Of a stretch of DNA of 64,000 bases, positions 23,033 through 31,585 are shown one piece after another. Position numbers and translations under genes: made by a program. Under the pieces are notes generated by a model. The model saw only the letters and a program-made list of their open reading frames with translations, had not been told where the DNA came from and did not search any database. The stretch spans positions 1,054,001 through 1,118,000 of the forward strand of contig NZ_CP023688.1 in the NCBI RefSeq assembly GCF_008704655.1, given 5' to 3'. Numbering within the stretch: the first letter of the stretch is position 1; each line of letters starts with the position of its first letter. This stretch comes from Streptomyces rimosus. Its GTDB lineage: Bacteria > Actinomycetota > Actinomycetes > Streptomycetales > Streptomycetaceae.

Positions 23033-23829
23033 AAGGGCCGGAAGGGGAGAAGCAGTTGGGGGTGGGCGGGGTGGCTGACGGAGGTGCTGCCGTACGGGTT
23101 CGGGGGCTGCGGCGGGCCTTCGGCGGGCGGGCCGTCATCGATGGGCTGCGGTTGGATGTGGCGCCCGGTGAATTCGTGGCGCTGCTCGGGCGGAGTGGGT
23201 GCGGCAAGTCCACGCTGTTGCGGGTGCTCGCCGGGCTGGACCGGGAGATCGAGGGGCAGGTGCTCGTACCGGCCCGGAAGGCCGTCGCCTTTCAGGCTCC
23301 CCGGCTGATGCCGTGGAAACGGGTGTGGCGAAATGTGCTGCTGGGGCTGCCGGGGAAACCCGAACGCGGCGTAGCTGAGGCGGCGTTGGGCGAGGTGGGG
23401 CTGGGGCATCGGGCGGACGCGTGGCCCAAGACGCTGTCCGGCGGTGAGGCTCAGCGCGCTTCGCTGGCCCGCGCGCTCGTACGCGAACCCGACCTGCTGT
23501 TGCTGGACGAGCCGTTCGGCGCCCTCGATGCGCTGACGCGCATCAAGGCGCAGCGGCTGGTGGCCGAGCTGTGGCGGGAGCGCGGCTGCGCGGTGCTGCT
23601 CGTCACGCATGACGTGGAGGAGGCCCTGTTGCTGGCCGATCGGGTGCTGGTGATGGAGGACGGCGTGATCGCGTACGAGGAGGAGGTCCGCCTGCCGCGC
23701 CCCCGCACCGTTGGCGACCCGCTGTTCGCCGCGCTGCGCGCGCAACTGCTGGACCGCTTGGGGGTGGAGGCGGATGAGGAGCAGGACAACGAGGTGGAAG
23801 CGGGTGCGGCGGGGGTGGTTGTTGCCTGA
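23005..23829 (+). CDS. ssuB: Sulfonate ABC transporter ATP-binding protein
   Basis: A 274-residue ABC ATPase with LLGRSGCGKST (Walker A), LSGGEAQRASLARAL (signature), LLLLDEPFGALD (Walker B) and VTHDVEEAL (His switch). The FQAPRLMPWKRV Q-loop region is characteristic of the SsuB/TauB/NrtD group. The ATG at 23005 overlaps the permease end by 28 bases with GGAAAGG upstream. A later GTG near 23070 is possible. It is the cytoplasmic energising subunit for the permease before it. Confidence 0.92.
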   Translation: MATDVHRTVEGPEGEKQLGVGGVADGGAAVRVRGLRRAFGGRAVIDGLRLDVAPGEFVALLGRSGCGKSTLLRVLAGLDREIEGQVLVPARKAVAFQAPRLMPWKRVWRNVLLGLPGKPERGVAEAALGEVGLGHRADAWPKTLSGGEAQRASLARALVREPDLLLLDEPFGALDALTRIKAQRLVAELWRERGCAVLLVTHDVEEALLLADRVLVMEDGVIAYEEEVRLPRPRTVGDPLFAALRAQLLDRLGVEADEEQDNEVEAGAAGVVVA

Positions 23830-23942
23830 CGGCGGTTGCCGCTGCCGTTACCGCCAGCGCCGCTGCCGTACGTGAGGCCCCCTCTCGCGGCCGCTCACCT
23901 GCGCTCTCGTATCCATCACCCACAGGAAACGGACCACCCCAT

Positions 23943-25016
23943 ATGCAAGCAACACCCCCGCCCCGCCCCTCTCCCCTGCTCTCTCTCCTCGTCCTCCCCC
24001 TCCTCCTGCTCACTGCCTGCGGCGGAGCCTCCCGGGCCGACGGGGGGCATGGCGGCACCCGCGGCGGCACCGACGGAAAGGGCTCGGTGACGCTGAACGT
24101 CGGTGACCAGAAGGGCGGTTCGGAGTCGATTCTGCGGGCGGCCGGGGAGCTGGACGACCTGCCGTACCGCATCCAGTGGTCGACCTTCACCTCCGGGCCG
24201 CCGCTGCTGGAGGCGGTCAACGCCGGGGCGGTGGACGTGGGCGGGGTCGGCAACACGCCGCCGGTCTTCGCCGCCGCGGCGAATTCGAAGATCAAGGTGG
24301 TCGCGGCGTCGCACGGCTCGCCCGCGGGGGAAGCGGTCCTGGTGAAGAAGGACTCGCCGATCAAGCGGCCCGCGGAGCTGAAGGGCAAGTCGATCGCGGT
24401 GGCGCAGGGCAGTTCCGCGCACTACCAGCTCGTCGCGTCGCTGCGGAAGGCCGGGCTGTCGCCGAAGGACGTTAAGCTCAACTACCTTCAGCCGGCCGAC
24501 GCGCTGGCCGCGTTCACCCGCGGCCGGGTGGACGCCTGGGCCGTGTGGGACCCGTACACCTCGCAGGCCCTCGACCAGAGTGACGCGCGGGTGCTGACCA
24601 CCGGGGAGGGCGTCGTCAACGGGCTCAGCTTCCAGGTCGCCGCGCCCGCCGCGCTGGGCGACGAGAAGAAGTCGGCGGCGCTCAAGGACTACGTGGACCG
24701 GCTGCGCCGGGCACAGGACTGGGTGCACCGGCATCCGGACGCCTGGGCGAAGGTGTGGGCCAAGGAGACCGGGCTGCCGCGGGACGTGGCGCTGGCCGCG
24801 GCCAAGCGGACGCGGGGTACGGCGGTGACGGTCGCCCTGGACCGGGCGGCCGTCGCCTCCGAGCAGCGGATCGCCGACACCTTCGCCGAGCTGAAGCTGA
24901 TCCCGGGCCGCTTCGACTTCTCGTCCTTCGTCGACACCCGGTTCAACGGCGGCCTGCCGCCTTCGAGCACGGCGCCGCGTACCTACCCGAACAGCTCTCC
25001 AGGAAAGGCCGGCTGA
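23943..25016 (+). CDS. ssuA: Sulfonate ABC transporter substrate-binding lipoprotein
   Basis: A 357-residue protein with a lipoprotein signal: a hydrophobic leader ending LLLLTACGG, with Cys the lipidation site. The mature domain is an SsuA/NMT1-type periplasmic-binding fold: FTSGPPLLEAVNAGAVD, VGNTPPVFAAA, KGKSIAVAQGSSAHY and GRVDAWAVWDPY, which line the anion-binding cleft. AGGAAACGGA precedes the ATG. It delivers sulfonates to the ssuC/ssuB pair, outside the membrane. The last ~30 residues are proline/serine-rich and probably disordered. Confidence 0.92.
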   Translation: MQATPPPRPSPLLSLLVLPLLLLTACGGASRADGGHGGTRGGTDGKGSVTLNVGDQKGGSESILRAAGELDDLPYRIQWSTFTSGPPLLEAVNAGAVDVGGVGNTPPVFAAAANSKIKVVAASHGSPAGEAVLVKKDSPIKRPAELKGKSIAVAQGSSAHYQLVASLRKAGLSPKDVKLNYLQPADALAAFTRGRVDAWAVWDPYTSQALDQSDARVLTTGEGVVNGLSFQVAAPAALGDEKKSAALKDYVDRLRRAQDWVHRHPDAWAKVWAKETGLPRDVALAAAKRTRGTAVTVALDRAAVASEQRIADTFAELKLIPGRFDFSSFVDTRFNGGLPPSSTAPRTYPNSSPGKAG

Positions 25017-25021
25017 ACACC

Positions 25022-26251
25022 GTGACCGTGCATCTTCATTGGTTCCTGCCGACCGGCGGCGACGGGCGTACGCTCGTCGACCGCCACGCGTACACCGACG
25101 GCGGAGTACGGCGTGAACGCATCACCCCCGTCAGCGGGGTGCGGGCGCCCGACATCGACTATCTGGCGCAGATCGCCAAGGCGGCCGAGCAGCTGGGCTT
25201 CGAGGCGGTCCTCACGCCGACGGGCACCTGGTGCGAGGACGCCTGGCTGACGACGGCGGCGCTGACCCAGGTCACCGACCGGCTGAAGTTCCTGGTCGCC
25301 TTCCGGCCGGGGGTGATCTCACCGGTGCTGGCCGCGCAGATGGCCGCGACGTACCAGCGGATCTCCGGCGGCCGGCTGCTGCTGAACGTGGTGACCGGCG
25401 GCGACTCCACCGAGCAGCGGCGGTTCGGCGACGGGCTGGACCATGACCGGCGCTATGCCCGCACGGACGAGTTCTTGCAGGTCGTACGGGGTGTGTGGGG
25501 TGGCGCGCCGTTCGACTTCCACGGGGAGCACTACCAGGTGGAGGGCGGGCTGACGGCGCTGCCGCCGGACCCGCTGCCGGAGATCTTCTTCGGTGGCTCC
25601 TCGGCGGCGGCCGGGCCGGTCGCCGCCCGCAACGTGGACGTGTACCTCACCTGGGGCGAGCCGCCCGAGCAGGTGAAGCAGAAGATCGACTGGATCGCGG
25701 GGCTGGCCGCCCGGGAGGGCCGTACGGTCCGCTTCGGCATCCGGCTGCACACCATCTCGCGCGACTCGGCGAAGGATGCGTGGGCCACGGCGAACCGGCT
25801 GCTGGACGACCTGGACCCGGACACCGTGGCCGCCGCGCAGCAGGCGCTGGGCCGGAGCGAGTCGGTGGGCCAGCAGCGGATGCTCGCGCTGCACGGCGGC
25901 TCACGCGACAAGCTGGAGATCGCGCCGAACCTCTGGGCCGGGGTCGGTCTCGTACGCGGCGGCGCGGGGACGGCGCTGGTCGGCAGCCATGCGGAGGTGG
26001 CCGACCGCATCGAGGAGTACCACGCGCTCGGCATCGAGCACTTCGTGCTGTCGGGCTATCCGCATCTGGAGGAGGCGTACTGGTTCGGGGAGGGCGTACG
26101 GCCCGAGCTGGCAGCGCGGGGGTTGCTGCCAGGCGGGGTCGGGACCGGTACCGGTACCGGTCCCGATCCGTTGTCCGGTGTCCCGGCCGCCATCGGCCGT
26201 CCGGCTTCCGCGCCGGGCGGAGCGCCGCTGCTGGTGGCGGGCGGTCGCTGA
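25022..26251 (+). CDS. ssuD: Alkanesulfonate monooxygenase, FMNH2-dependent (SsuD type)
   Basis: A 409-residue LLM-class flavin monooxygenase that cleaves alkanesulfonates to aldehyde and sulfite. Visible family features are VHLHWFLPTGGDGR at the start, VLTPTGTWCEDAW (active-site Cys), FLVAFRPGVISP, LLNVVTGGD and IFFGGSSAAA. AGGAAAGG lies 13 bases upstream of the GTG; a second GTG two codons on is equally possible. The catalytic core ends near residue 370. The C-terminal ~40 residues form a Gly/Thr/Pro tail not typical of SsuD. No NADH:FMN reductase (SsuE) is adjacent; the FAD oxidoreductase downstream does not belong to that family. Confidence 0.92.
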   Translation: MTVHLHWFLPTGGDGRTLVDRHAYTDGGVRRERITPVSGVRAPDIDYLAQIAKAAEQLGFEAVLTPTGTWCEDAWLTTAALTQVTDRLKFLVAFRPGVISPVLAAQMAATYQRISGGRLLLNVVTGGDSTEQRRFGDGLDHDRRYARTDEFLQVVRGVWGGAPFDFHGEHYQVEGGLTALPPDPLPEIFFGGSSAAAGPVAARNVDVYLTWGEPPEQVKQKIDWIAGLAAREGRTVRFGIRLHTISRDSAKDAWATANRLLDDLDPDTVAAAQQALGRSESVGQQRMLALHGGSRDKLEIAPNLWAGVGLVRGGAGTALVGSHAEVADRIEEYHALGIEHFVLSGYPHLEEAYWFGEGVRPELAARGLLPGGVGTGTGTGPDPLSGVPAAIGRPASAPGGAPLLVAGGR

Positions 26252-26371
26252 GGGGGGTGCCGGAGGCGGTCGCTGAGGGGCGTCCCGAGGCGGTCGCCCC
26301 ACGCCGACGGCACGACCGCCCGAAGCCCCGAATCCCGGAAGATTCCGGCCCGCCCCCTGGTTGGTAGAAGC

Positions 26372-27496
26372 ATGAACTACACCGGGGTGCGGGAAGCCGA
26401 GGTCGTGGTGGTCGGTGCCGGGCAGGCGGGCCTGGCCGCCGCCTTCCACCTGCGGCGGGTGGGGTACGAGCCGAACCGGGACTTCGTCGTGCTGGACCAC
26501 GCGCCGCGGCCGGGCGGCGCGTGGCAGTTCCGCTGGCCCACCCTGACGTACGGCAAGGTCCACGGCATGCACGCGCTGCCCGGCATGGAGCTGACCGGCG
26601 CCGACCCGGACCGTCCGTCCGCCGAGGTGATCGGCGCGTACTTCGAGACGTACGAGCGGACCTTCGGGCTCCGGGTGCACCGCCCGGTGGACGTCCGGGC
26701 GGTGCGCGACGGCTCGGACGGGCGCCTGCTGGTCGAGTCCTCGGAGGGTACGTACGCCACCCGCGCCCTGATCAACGCGACCGGCACCTGGGACCGCCCC
26801 TTCTGGCCGCGCTTCCCCGGCCAGGGCGGCTTCCGGGGCCGGCAGCTGCACAGCTCGCAGTATCGGAGGCCGCAGGACTTCGCGGGGCAGCGGGTGATCG
26901 TCGTGGGCGGTGGCACATCGGCCGTCCAGCAGCTGCTGGAGATCGCGGAGGCCGCCGCCGCGACGACCTGGGTGACCCGCCGCCCGCCGGTCTTCCGCGA
27001 GGGCCCGTTCGACGAGCAGCAGGGGCGCGCGGCCGTCGCCCGGGTCGAGGAGCGGGTACGGCGGGGACTGCCGCCGCAGAGCGTGGTGTCGGTCACCGGG
27101 CTGCCGATGACGGAGGCGATGCGGCGGGCGCGCGAACGCGGTGTGCTGGAGCGGCTGCCGTTGTTCGACCGGCTCACCGGGACCGGCGCGGTGTGGGCCG
27201 ACGGCCGTACCGTCGAGGCGGACACGATCCTGTACGCCACCGGCTTCCGCGCCGCCGTCGATCACCTGGCCCCGCTCAAGCTGCGCGAGCCCGGCGGCGG
27301 CATCCGGATGGAGGGCACCCGCACGGTACGGGATCCCCGCGTCCATCTCGTCGGCTACGGCCCCTCCGCCAGCACCATCGGCGCCAACCGCGCGGGACGT
27401 GCGGCCGTGCGGGACATTCGGCGATTGTTGGGAGAGGGCGCAAGGGAGGGCTCGGGGGCGAGTACCGCGGAGGCATTCCGGCCCGTTTCGCGATGA
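26372..27496 (+). CDS. FAD/NAD(P)-dependent monooxygenase-like oxidoreductase
   Basis: A 374-residue flavoprotein with an N-terminal FAD site VVVGAGQAGLAAA and a second dinucleotide site VIVVGGGTSAVQQL (~180), the two-Rossmann layout of flavin-containing monooxygenases and pyr_redox_3 proteins. ILYATGFRAAVDHL and HLVGYGPSASTIG are the usual C-terminal FAD contacts. It begins about 120 bases after ssuD on the same strand and could share its transcript. The role is unknown; a flavin-dependent oxygenase for a sulfur or nitrogen compound would suit the context. It is convergent with the next gene across a hairpin. Confidence 0.87.
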   Translation: MNYTGVREAEVVVVGAGQAGLAAAFHLRRVGYEPNRDFVVLDHAPRPGGAWQFRWPTLTYGKVHGMHALPGMELTGADPDRPSAEVIGAYFETYERTFGLRVHRPVDVRAVRDGSDGRLLVESSEGTYATRALINATGTWDRPFWPRFPGQGGFRGRQLHSSQYRRPQDFAGQRVIVVGGGTSAVQQLLEIAEAAAATTWVTRRPPVFREGPFDEQQGRAAVARVEERVRRGLPPQSVVSVTGLPMTEAMRRARERGVLERLPLFDRLTGTGAVWADGRTVEADTILYATGFRAAVDHLAPLKLREPGGGIRMEGTRTVRDPRVHLVGYGPSASTIGANRAGRAAVRDIRRLLGEGAREGSGASTAEAFRPVSR

Positions 27497-27497
27497 C

Positions 27498-27546
27498 GCG
27501 CCCCAGCGCAGGCGTACGGTGACGCGTCCCAGTGCAGGCGTACGGA
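27498..27546 (+). repeat. Two-copy tandem repeat, ~26 bp
   Basis: Two adjacent near-identical units of the form TGACGCG(C/T)CCCAG(C/T)GCAGG followed by CGTACGG, differing at two positions. The first unit overlaps the end of the FAD oxidoreductase gene. It looks like a recent small duplication. Confidence 0.7.
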
Positions 27547-27579
27547 GGTGGGCCCGCGCCGGTCGGAGGCGGGCCCACC
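27547..27579. terminator. Bidirectional hairpin between convergent genes
   Basis: Perfect 11-bp arms (GGTGGGCCCGC and its complement, 27547-27557 and 27569-27579) around an 11-base loop, between genes that converge. There is no U-tract, as is usual in Streptomyces. Confidence 0.7.
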
Positions 27580-27627
27580 GGTCAGCGGCGGTCGGCGGTC
27601 AGCCGCCGCCGATGCCACCGCCCCCGA

Positions 27628-28314
27628 TCACTGCGACACGTCGAGCGTCTGCTGAGCCGGACGCTGGGTGTGCGACGGCTGCGGCGTGCGCAGTTCCGCC
27701 GAGCCGGTGCCCTCGAAGAGCTGGTCGCCTGCCTTGACCGGTGTGGCGCCGAAGGCGGCCTTGAAGGATGCGGCGCCCTGGTCCGTCAGGGTGAAGACGA
27801 TACGGCCGGAGTTGATCTTGCCGGAGGCGAGCCGGAACTGTTTCCGGTCCAGCTTGAACGCCAGGAACGCCGTCCTGGCCGGGCGGGCGCCCCGCACGTC
27901 GCCGGAGACCCGGCCCGTGGCGACGTCGGCCTTCAGGTGGTTGACCCGCAGGTAGCGGCCGCCGCGGGTGAATTCGAAGCCGCCGTCGAAGTGCATCTCG
28001 CCCCGGGTGAGGGCGCGGTTGAACGTGCCGCCGGTGATCGGCGTGGCGACGCACCGCCGCTCATGGGTGCCGGTCAGCCGGGCCGGACGGATGGCGTTGA
28101 GCCGTACGTGCGCCTTGGCCAGGGCACGGGTGGCGCCGGGCGTCAGGCAGAAAGTCCCGGTGCCCTTGCCCAGCCGGGTCGGTTCCTCCTGGGGCGCGGG
28201 CACGGGGCGCGGGCCGTCCGGGGCTGCGGCCAGCGCGAACCCGCCACCCAGGAGCCCGGTGAGGGCGAGCGCGGTCACACAGGCCGTGGTCAGCAGGCGG
28301 CGCGGTGCGGACAT
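27628..28314 (-). CDS. Secreted beta-rich protein, HtaA-like
   Basis: A 228-residue protein with a Sec signal peptide (basic MSAPRRLL, hydrophobic core, then ALAAAP). The mature part is beta-rich: GEMHFDGGFEFTRGG, LRVNHLKADVATGRVSGDV and RIVFTLTDQGAASFKAAFG. This pattern recalls HtaA heme-binding domains, but the tyrosine/histidine ligands are not obvious, so the assignment is tentative. Two cysteines (CLTPG and RRCVA) could form a disulphide. It is convergent with the FAD oxidoreductase and divergent from the DUF4142 gene. Role unknown; probably extracellular or wall-associated. Confidence 0.65.
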   Translation of the reverse strand: MSAPRRLLTTACVTALALTGLLGGGFALAAAPDGPRPVPAPQEEPTRLGKGTGTFCLTPGATRALAKAHVRLNAIRPARLTGTHERRCVATPITGGTFNRALTRGEMHFDGGFEFTRGGRYLRVNHLKADVATGRVSGDVRGARPARTAFLAFKLDRKQFRLASGKINSGRIVFTLTDQGAASFKAAFGATPVKAGDQLFEGTGSAELRTPQPSHTQRPAQQTLDVSQ

Positions 28315-28657
28315 GGAGGGGTCTCCTTCGCGTACAGCTGCCGGTCGGCCGCGGCAGACCGGCAGCGTTGCTGTGTTTGCTACAGGTATTGACGCCCCGG
28401 CCCCAGTGGTGACGGCCGCGCCCGCTAATCACCCGTTCGCCCGATGCCCCCGGGTACCGCCCGGTGTGTCGGCTTCGGTGGACACCCCGGGAGAGCGTAA
28501 GGGGCGCGCGAAGCGCCCCCGCACCGCTCGCCGCGGCCCCGCACCCTAGCAACCGCCCGCGGCCACGGCAGTTCTTTGTCGCTTTGGTGCCAACAACGCG
28601 GAGGCGCCCCGGCCCGGCATTAGCGTCCTTTTTCCATCCCTGGGGAAGGAGGGCGCT
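28315..28657. other. Divergent intergenic region
   Basis: About 340 bases between the HtaA-like and DUF4142 genes. It must hold both promoters and their 5' leaders. A GGAAGGAGGG ribosome site is at its right end. I see no clear operator, repeat or small ORF. Confidence 0.5.
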
Positions 28658-29335
28658 GTGCGCAACGTCGGACGGCGGCGTTCGGTGATCGGCAATGTCC
28701 GGTCGCGGTTTTCGGTGGGTACGGGTCTGGTCGTCGCCGGGCTTTCCCTGACGGCCGTGGCCATCCTGCTGCCGGTGCAGTTGTTCGCGAGCAGCGGCAG
28801 CGCGGCGGGAAGTTCCGCGCCTGCCGCGCAGGACGACGGGCTCGGGGTGTGGAACACGCCGTCGGGCCCCCTGTCACCGCTCGACCGGGAATTCGTCAGA
28901 AAGGTACGGCAGGCCGGGCTGTGGGAATTGCCCGCCGGCCGGCAAGCACTGCAACGCGGTACACGGCAGGCCATCAAGCATGCGGGCCGACATTTGATGG
29001 AGGGGCACACCGATCTCAATCAGCGTGCCGCCGACACGGCCCGCGCTCTGAACATCACGCTTCCCGGACAGCCGACGCCCGAGCAGCAGGGCTGGCTCGC
29101 CCAGCTCGACGCGGCCGAAGGAGATGCCTATGAGCGGTTGTTCGCGAATCTGGCCCGCCAGGCGCACGGCAAGGTGTTCTCCCTTGTCGCGCAGGTGCGG
29201 GCGAGCACCCGGAATTCCATGATCCGGGATTTGGCCACTCGCGCCAATTCCGTCGTGCTCGATCACATTACGGCGCTGGAACAGACCGGACTGGTCGACT
29301 TCGAAGCGCTCACCGATGGACAGCCACCCAAGTAG
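28658..29335 (+). CDS. DUF4142 secreted/membrane-anchored protein
   Basis: A 225-residue protein with a single N-terminal hydrophobic segment (~22-45) acting as a signal anchor, followed by an all-helical DUF4142 domain: SPLDREFVRKVRQAGLWELP is the diagnostic start, then KHAGRHLMEGHTDLN with conserved histidine, and a closing TRANSVVLDHITAL helix. DUF4142 is a ferritin-like fold of unknown biochemical role, common in exported actinobacterial proteins. GGAAGGAGGG precedes the GTG. It is followed by a DUF1996 gene on the same strand, a pairing I recall from other Streptomyces. Confidence 0.85.
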   Translation: MRNVGRRRSVIGNVRSRFSVGTGLVVAGLSLTAVAILLPVQLFASSGSAAGSSAPAAQDDGLGVWNTPSGPLSPLDREFVRKVRQAGLWELPAGRQALQRGTRQAIKHAGRHLMEGHTDLNQRAADTARALNITLPGQPTPEQQGWLAQLDAAEGDAYERLFANLARQAHGKVFSLVAQVRASTRNSMIRDLATRANSVVLDHITALEQTGLVDFEALTDGQPPK

Positions 29336-29498
29336 CTCTGCGTATATCCCTGCCCACGGCGCCGCCGACCAGCGGGAAGTCCTCGCATACCGGTTCCCGT
29401 GAAACGACCGCGCCCGGCGTACGTATGACCGCGAGACCGCATTGCCGCGAAGAGGCACGGCCGCAGGACCACCCCGCGATCAGAAGCGAAGTGATGAC

Positions 29499-30914
29499 AT
29501 GAAACGGCAGAAACGGATAACTGCGCGTCCGCACAAGAGGACGCGCCTTTCCAAGCGGAGCGGCGCGCTGATCCTCACGGCGCTGGCCGCCTGCGGCGGT
29601 ACGGCGATCATCGCCGCCCAGGCCCTGGCGGGGCCCGGTGGGCCCGGGGCCGGCGGCACGGACGCCTCGGCGGGCGGCGGCGCGGGCACGGTGGCCGGCC
29701 GGACGATCAGCTGTCCGGACGTGGGGCAGCGGCTGCGCAGCCTTCCACCTGCCGCCGCGCCCGAAGTGAACCGTGACCTGGGGCAGTTGGACGCTCAGGT
29801 CGCCCAGGCGTTCCGGCGGTGGTCGGCCGATCCCGGCACACAGGACCAAGTGCTGCGCGGCCTGGAGAAGGACCGTAAGGCCACCATCGGGCGGATCACG
29901 GACGCGCTGCGCCGGGCCGGTGAGCGGCCGGACGCGCTCGACCGGCTGAGCGCGTGCCGCACGACGACGGGGAATGCGACCACCGCGCGGAACGCGCCCC
30001 GGGACGCCCGGGGCGGGAACAGTGCGGGCAACGGCCCGTTCCGCGACGACTTCGTCGACATCAAAACCGTACGGCCGAATACGCGCGGCAATGGCCAAGG
30101 GGGACGCGGCACCGCCTCCGGTTCGTTCCGCTCGGAATGCGGGCGCAACGAGAACCGGCACAACAATCCGGACAACCTGATCGTGGCGCCGGGAGTCAGC
30201 AACGGCGCCCACCATATGCACGACTATGTCGGCAATCTGGCGACAAGCGCGTTCTCCTCCGACCGGGAATTGGCCGGAGCCGGTACGACCTGCGGCAACG
30301 GGGACCGGTCCACGTATTACTGGCCGGTGCTCCGGCTACGGGACAACGGGCGGGAACGGGACGCCGACGCACCCGGCGGCGGGCAGGACGGCAATGTCGG
30401 CACCATCCTGCGCCCGGCCGCGGTGTCGCTGAAGTTCGACGGGAACGGCGCGGACAAGGTCACGGCCATGCCCCCGTTCCTGCGGAACCTCACCGGTGAC
30501 GCGAAAGCCCTGACGAACGGCCCGGCCAACGCGAACGCCTCGTGGAGCTGCACCGGTTTCGAGAACCGGCAGTTGAAGAACAAGTACCCGATCTGTCCTC
30601 GCGGCAGCAACGTCGTACGGTCGCTGGCGTTCCCCAACTGCTGGGACGGGCGCAACATCGACAGCGCCAATCACCGGACGCATGTGGTGTTCCCGGACGG
30701 CAACGGGCGGTGCCGCAACGGATTCCGGGCCATTCCCCGGCTGGTGCAGCGGCTGACCTACGCCGTTCCGCCGAACGCGCAGTACGCGGTGGACAGTTTC
30801 CCCGACCAGCTGCACAACCCGGTGACGGATCACGGGGACTTCATCAACGCGATGCCGCAGCGGCTGATGCGTACGGCCGTGGACTGCATCAATTCCGGCC
30901 GCGACTGCCGGTGA
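29499..30914 (+). CDS. DUF1996 secreted protein
   Basis: A 471-residue protein with a strongly basic N-terminus and hydrophobic segment (ILTALAACGGTAIIAAQALA) that serves as signal or anchor. Residues ~60-170 are helical, then a Gly/Asn linker leads to the DUF1996 domain: NLIVAPGVSNGAHHMHDYVG, STYYWPVLRL, FPNCWDGRNID and HRTHVVFPDGNGRC, with conserved histidines, cysteines and tryptophans. The domain occurs in fungal and bacterial exported proteins; its function is unknown but the His-rich centre suggests metal binding. The ATG at 29499 starts the basic stretch; earlier in-frame sequence is not signal-like. Confidence 0.87.
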   Translation: MKRQKRITARPHKRTRLSKRSGALILTALAACGGTAIIAAQALAGPGGPGAGGTDASAGGGAGTVAGRTISCPDVGQRLRSLPPAAAPEVNRDLGQLDAQVAQAFRRWSADPGTQDQVLRGLEKDRKATIGRITDALRRAGERPDALDRLSACRTTTGNATTARNAPRDARGGNSAGNGPFRDDFVDIKTVRPNTRGNGQGGRGTASGSFRSECGRNENRHNNPDNLIVAPGVSNGAHHMHDYVGNLATSAFSSDRELAGAGTTCGNGDRSTYYWPVLRLRDNGRERDADAPGGGQDGNVGTILRPAAVSLKFDGNGADKVTAMPPFLRNLTGDAKALTNGPANANASWSCTGFENRQLKNKYPICPRGSNVVRSLAFPNCWDGRNIDSANHRTHVVFPDGNGRCRNGFRAIPRLVQRLTYAVPPNAQYAVDSFPDQLHNPVTDHGDFINAMPQRLMRTAVDCINSGRDCR

Positions 30915-30930
30915 GAGGGGGAATTCCGGC

Positions 30931-31404
30931 ATGAGGTCTCCCTCCGGCCCGGTGCTGCTTCTTGGCGCGGCAGGCGTCCTGTCCTGCGCGATCGTGGTGA
31001 CCGGTTATGCGAACGGCGGTCCTGCACCCGCCGCCCAGGGCTCCCCGCATCCCGCGCACGCCGCCCCCTCCCCCGGCGCGTCCGGCCCGCCGGCCTCCCT
31101 GGCGCGGATCGCCGCCGCCCTCGGCTGCCGCGCCGAAGTCATCGTTGACGCCCAGGAACTGCGCGAGGGCGGCTGCACCACCGGCGCCGGCACCTTCCGC
31201 ATGCTCACCTTCAGCAGCGACGCCAAGAAACGCGCCTGGCTCACCGAGGCGCAGGCGTACGGGGGGACGTATCTCGTCGGCACCCGCTGGTCGGTGACCG
31301 GCCCGTCCCGGAGCGCGCTGGCCCCGCTCCGGGCCGAGTTGGGCGGCGCCGTGGAATCGGGCGGCGGACATGGCCGTTCCTCCCGGCACGACCATGCCCC
31401 CTGA
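30931..31404 (+). CDS. Small exported hypothetical protein
   Basis: A 157-residue protein with a signal sequence (LLLGAAGVLSCAIVVTGYA), a Pro/Ala-rich linker (~30-55) and a compact domain of ~80 residues containing two cysteines (LGCRAE and GGCTTG). The domain ends in a KKRAWLTEAQAYGGTYLVGTRW pattern that I know only from uncharacterised Streptomyces proteins. GAGAGGGGG precedes the ATG, and the gene follows the DUF1996 gene by 16 bases, so the two are probably co-transcribed. Confidence 0.75.
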   Translation: MRSPSGPVLLLGAAGVLSCAIVVTGYANGGPAPAAQGSPHPAHAAPSPGASGPPASLARIAAALGCRAEVIVDAQELREGGCTTGAGTFRMLTFSSDAKKRAWLTEAQAYGGTYLVGTRWSVTGPSRSALAPLRAELGGAVESGGGHGRSSRHDHAP

Positions 31405-31585
31405 CGTGGGCGATCGCCCCGATACGGCCGGAAACGGGCACCACGGTGCCCGTTTTCCGTGTGTGACAGCCTCCCGGCGGTGGTAGTGATCACGGACGCG
31501 GACGTATGTTCGCGTCCGTGAACCCCCGTGCGGTCCCCCCGCACGTCCCCCGCAGCACCCCCACAACGATCCCTGGAGGCATCCC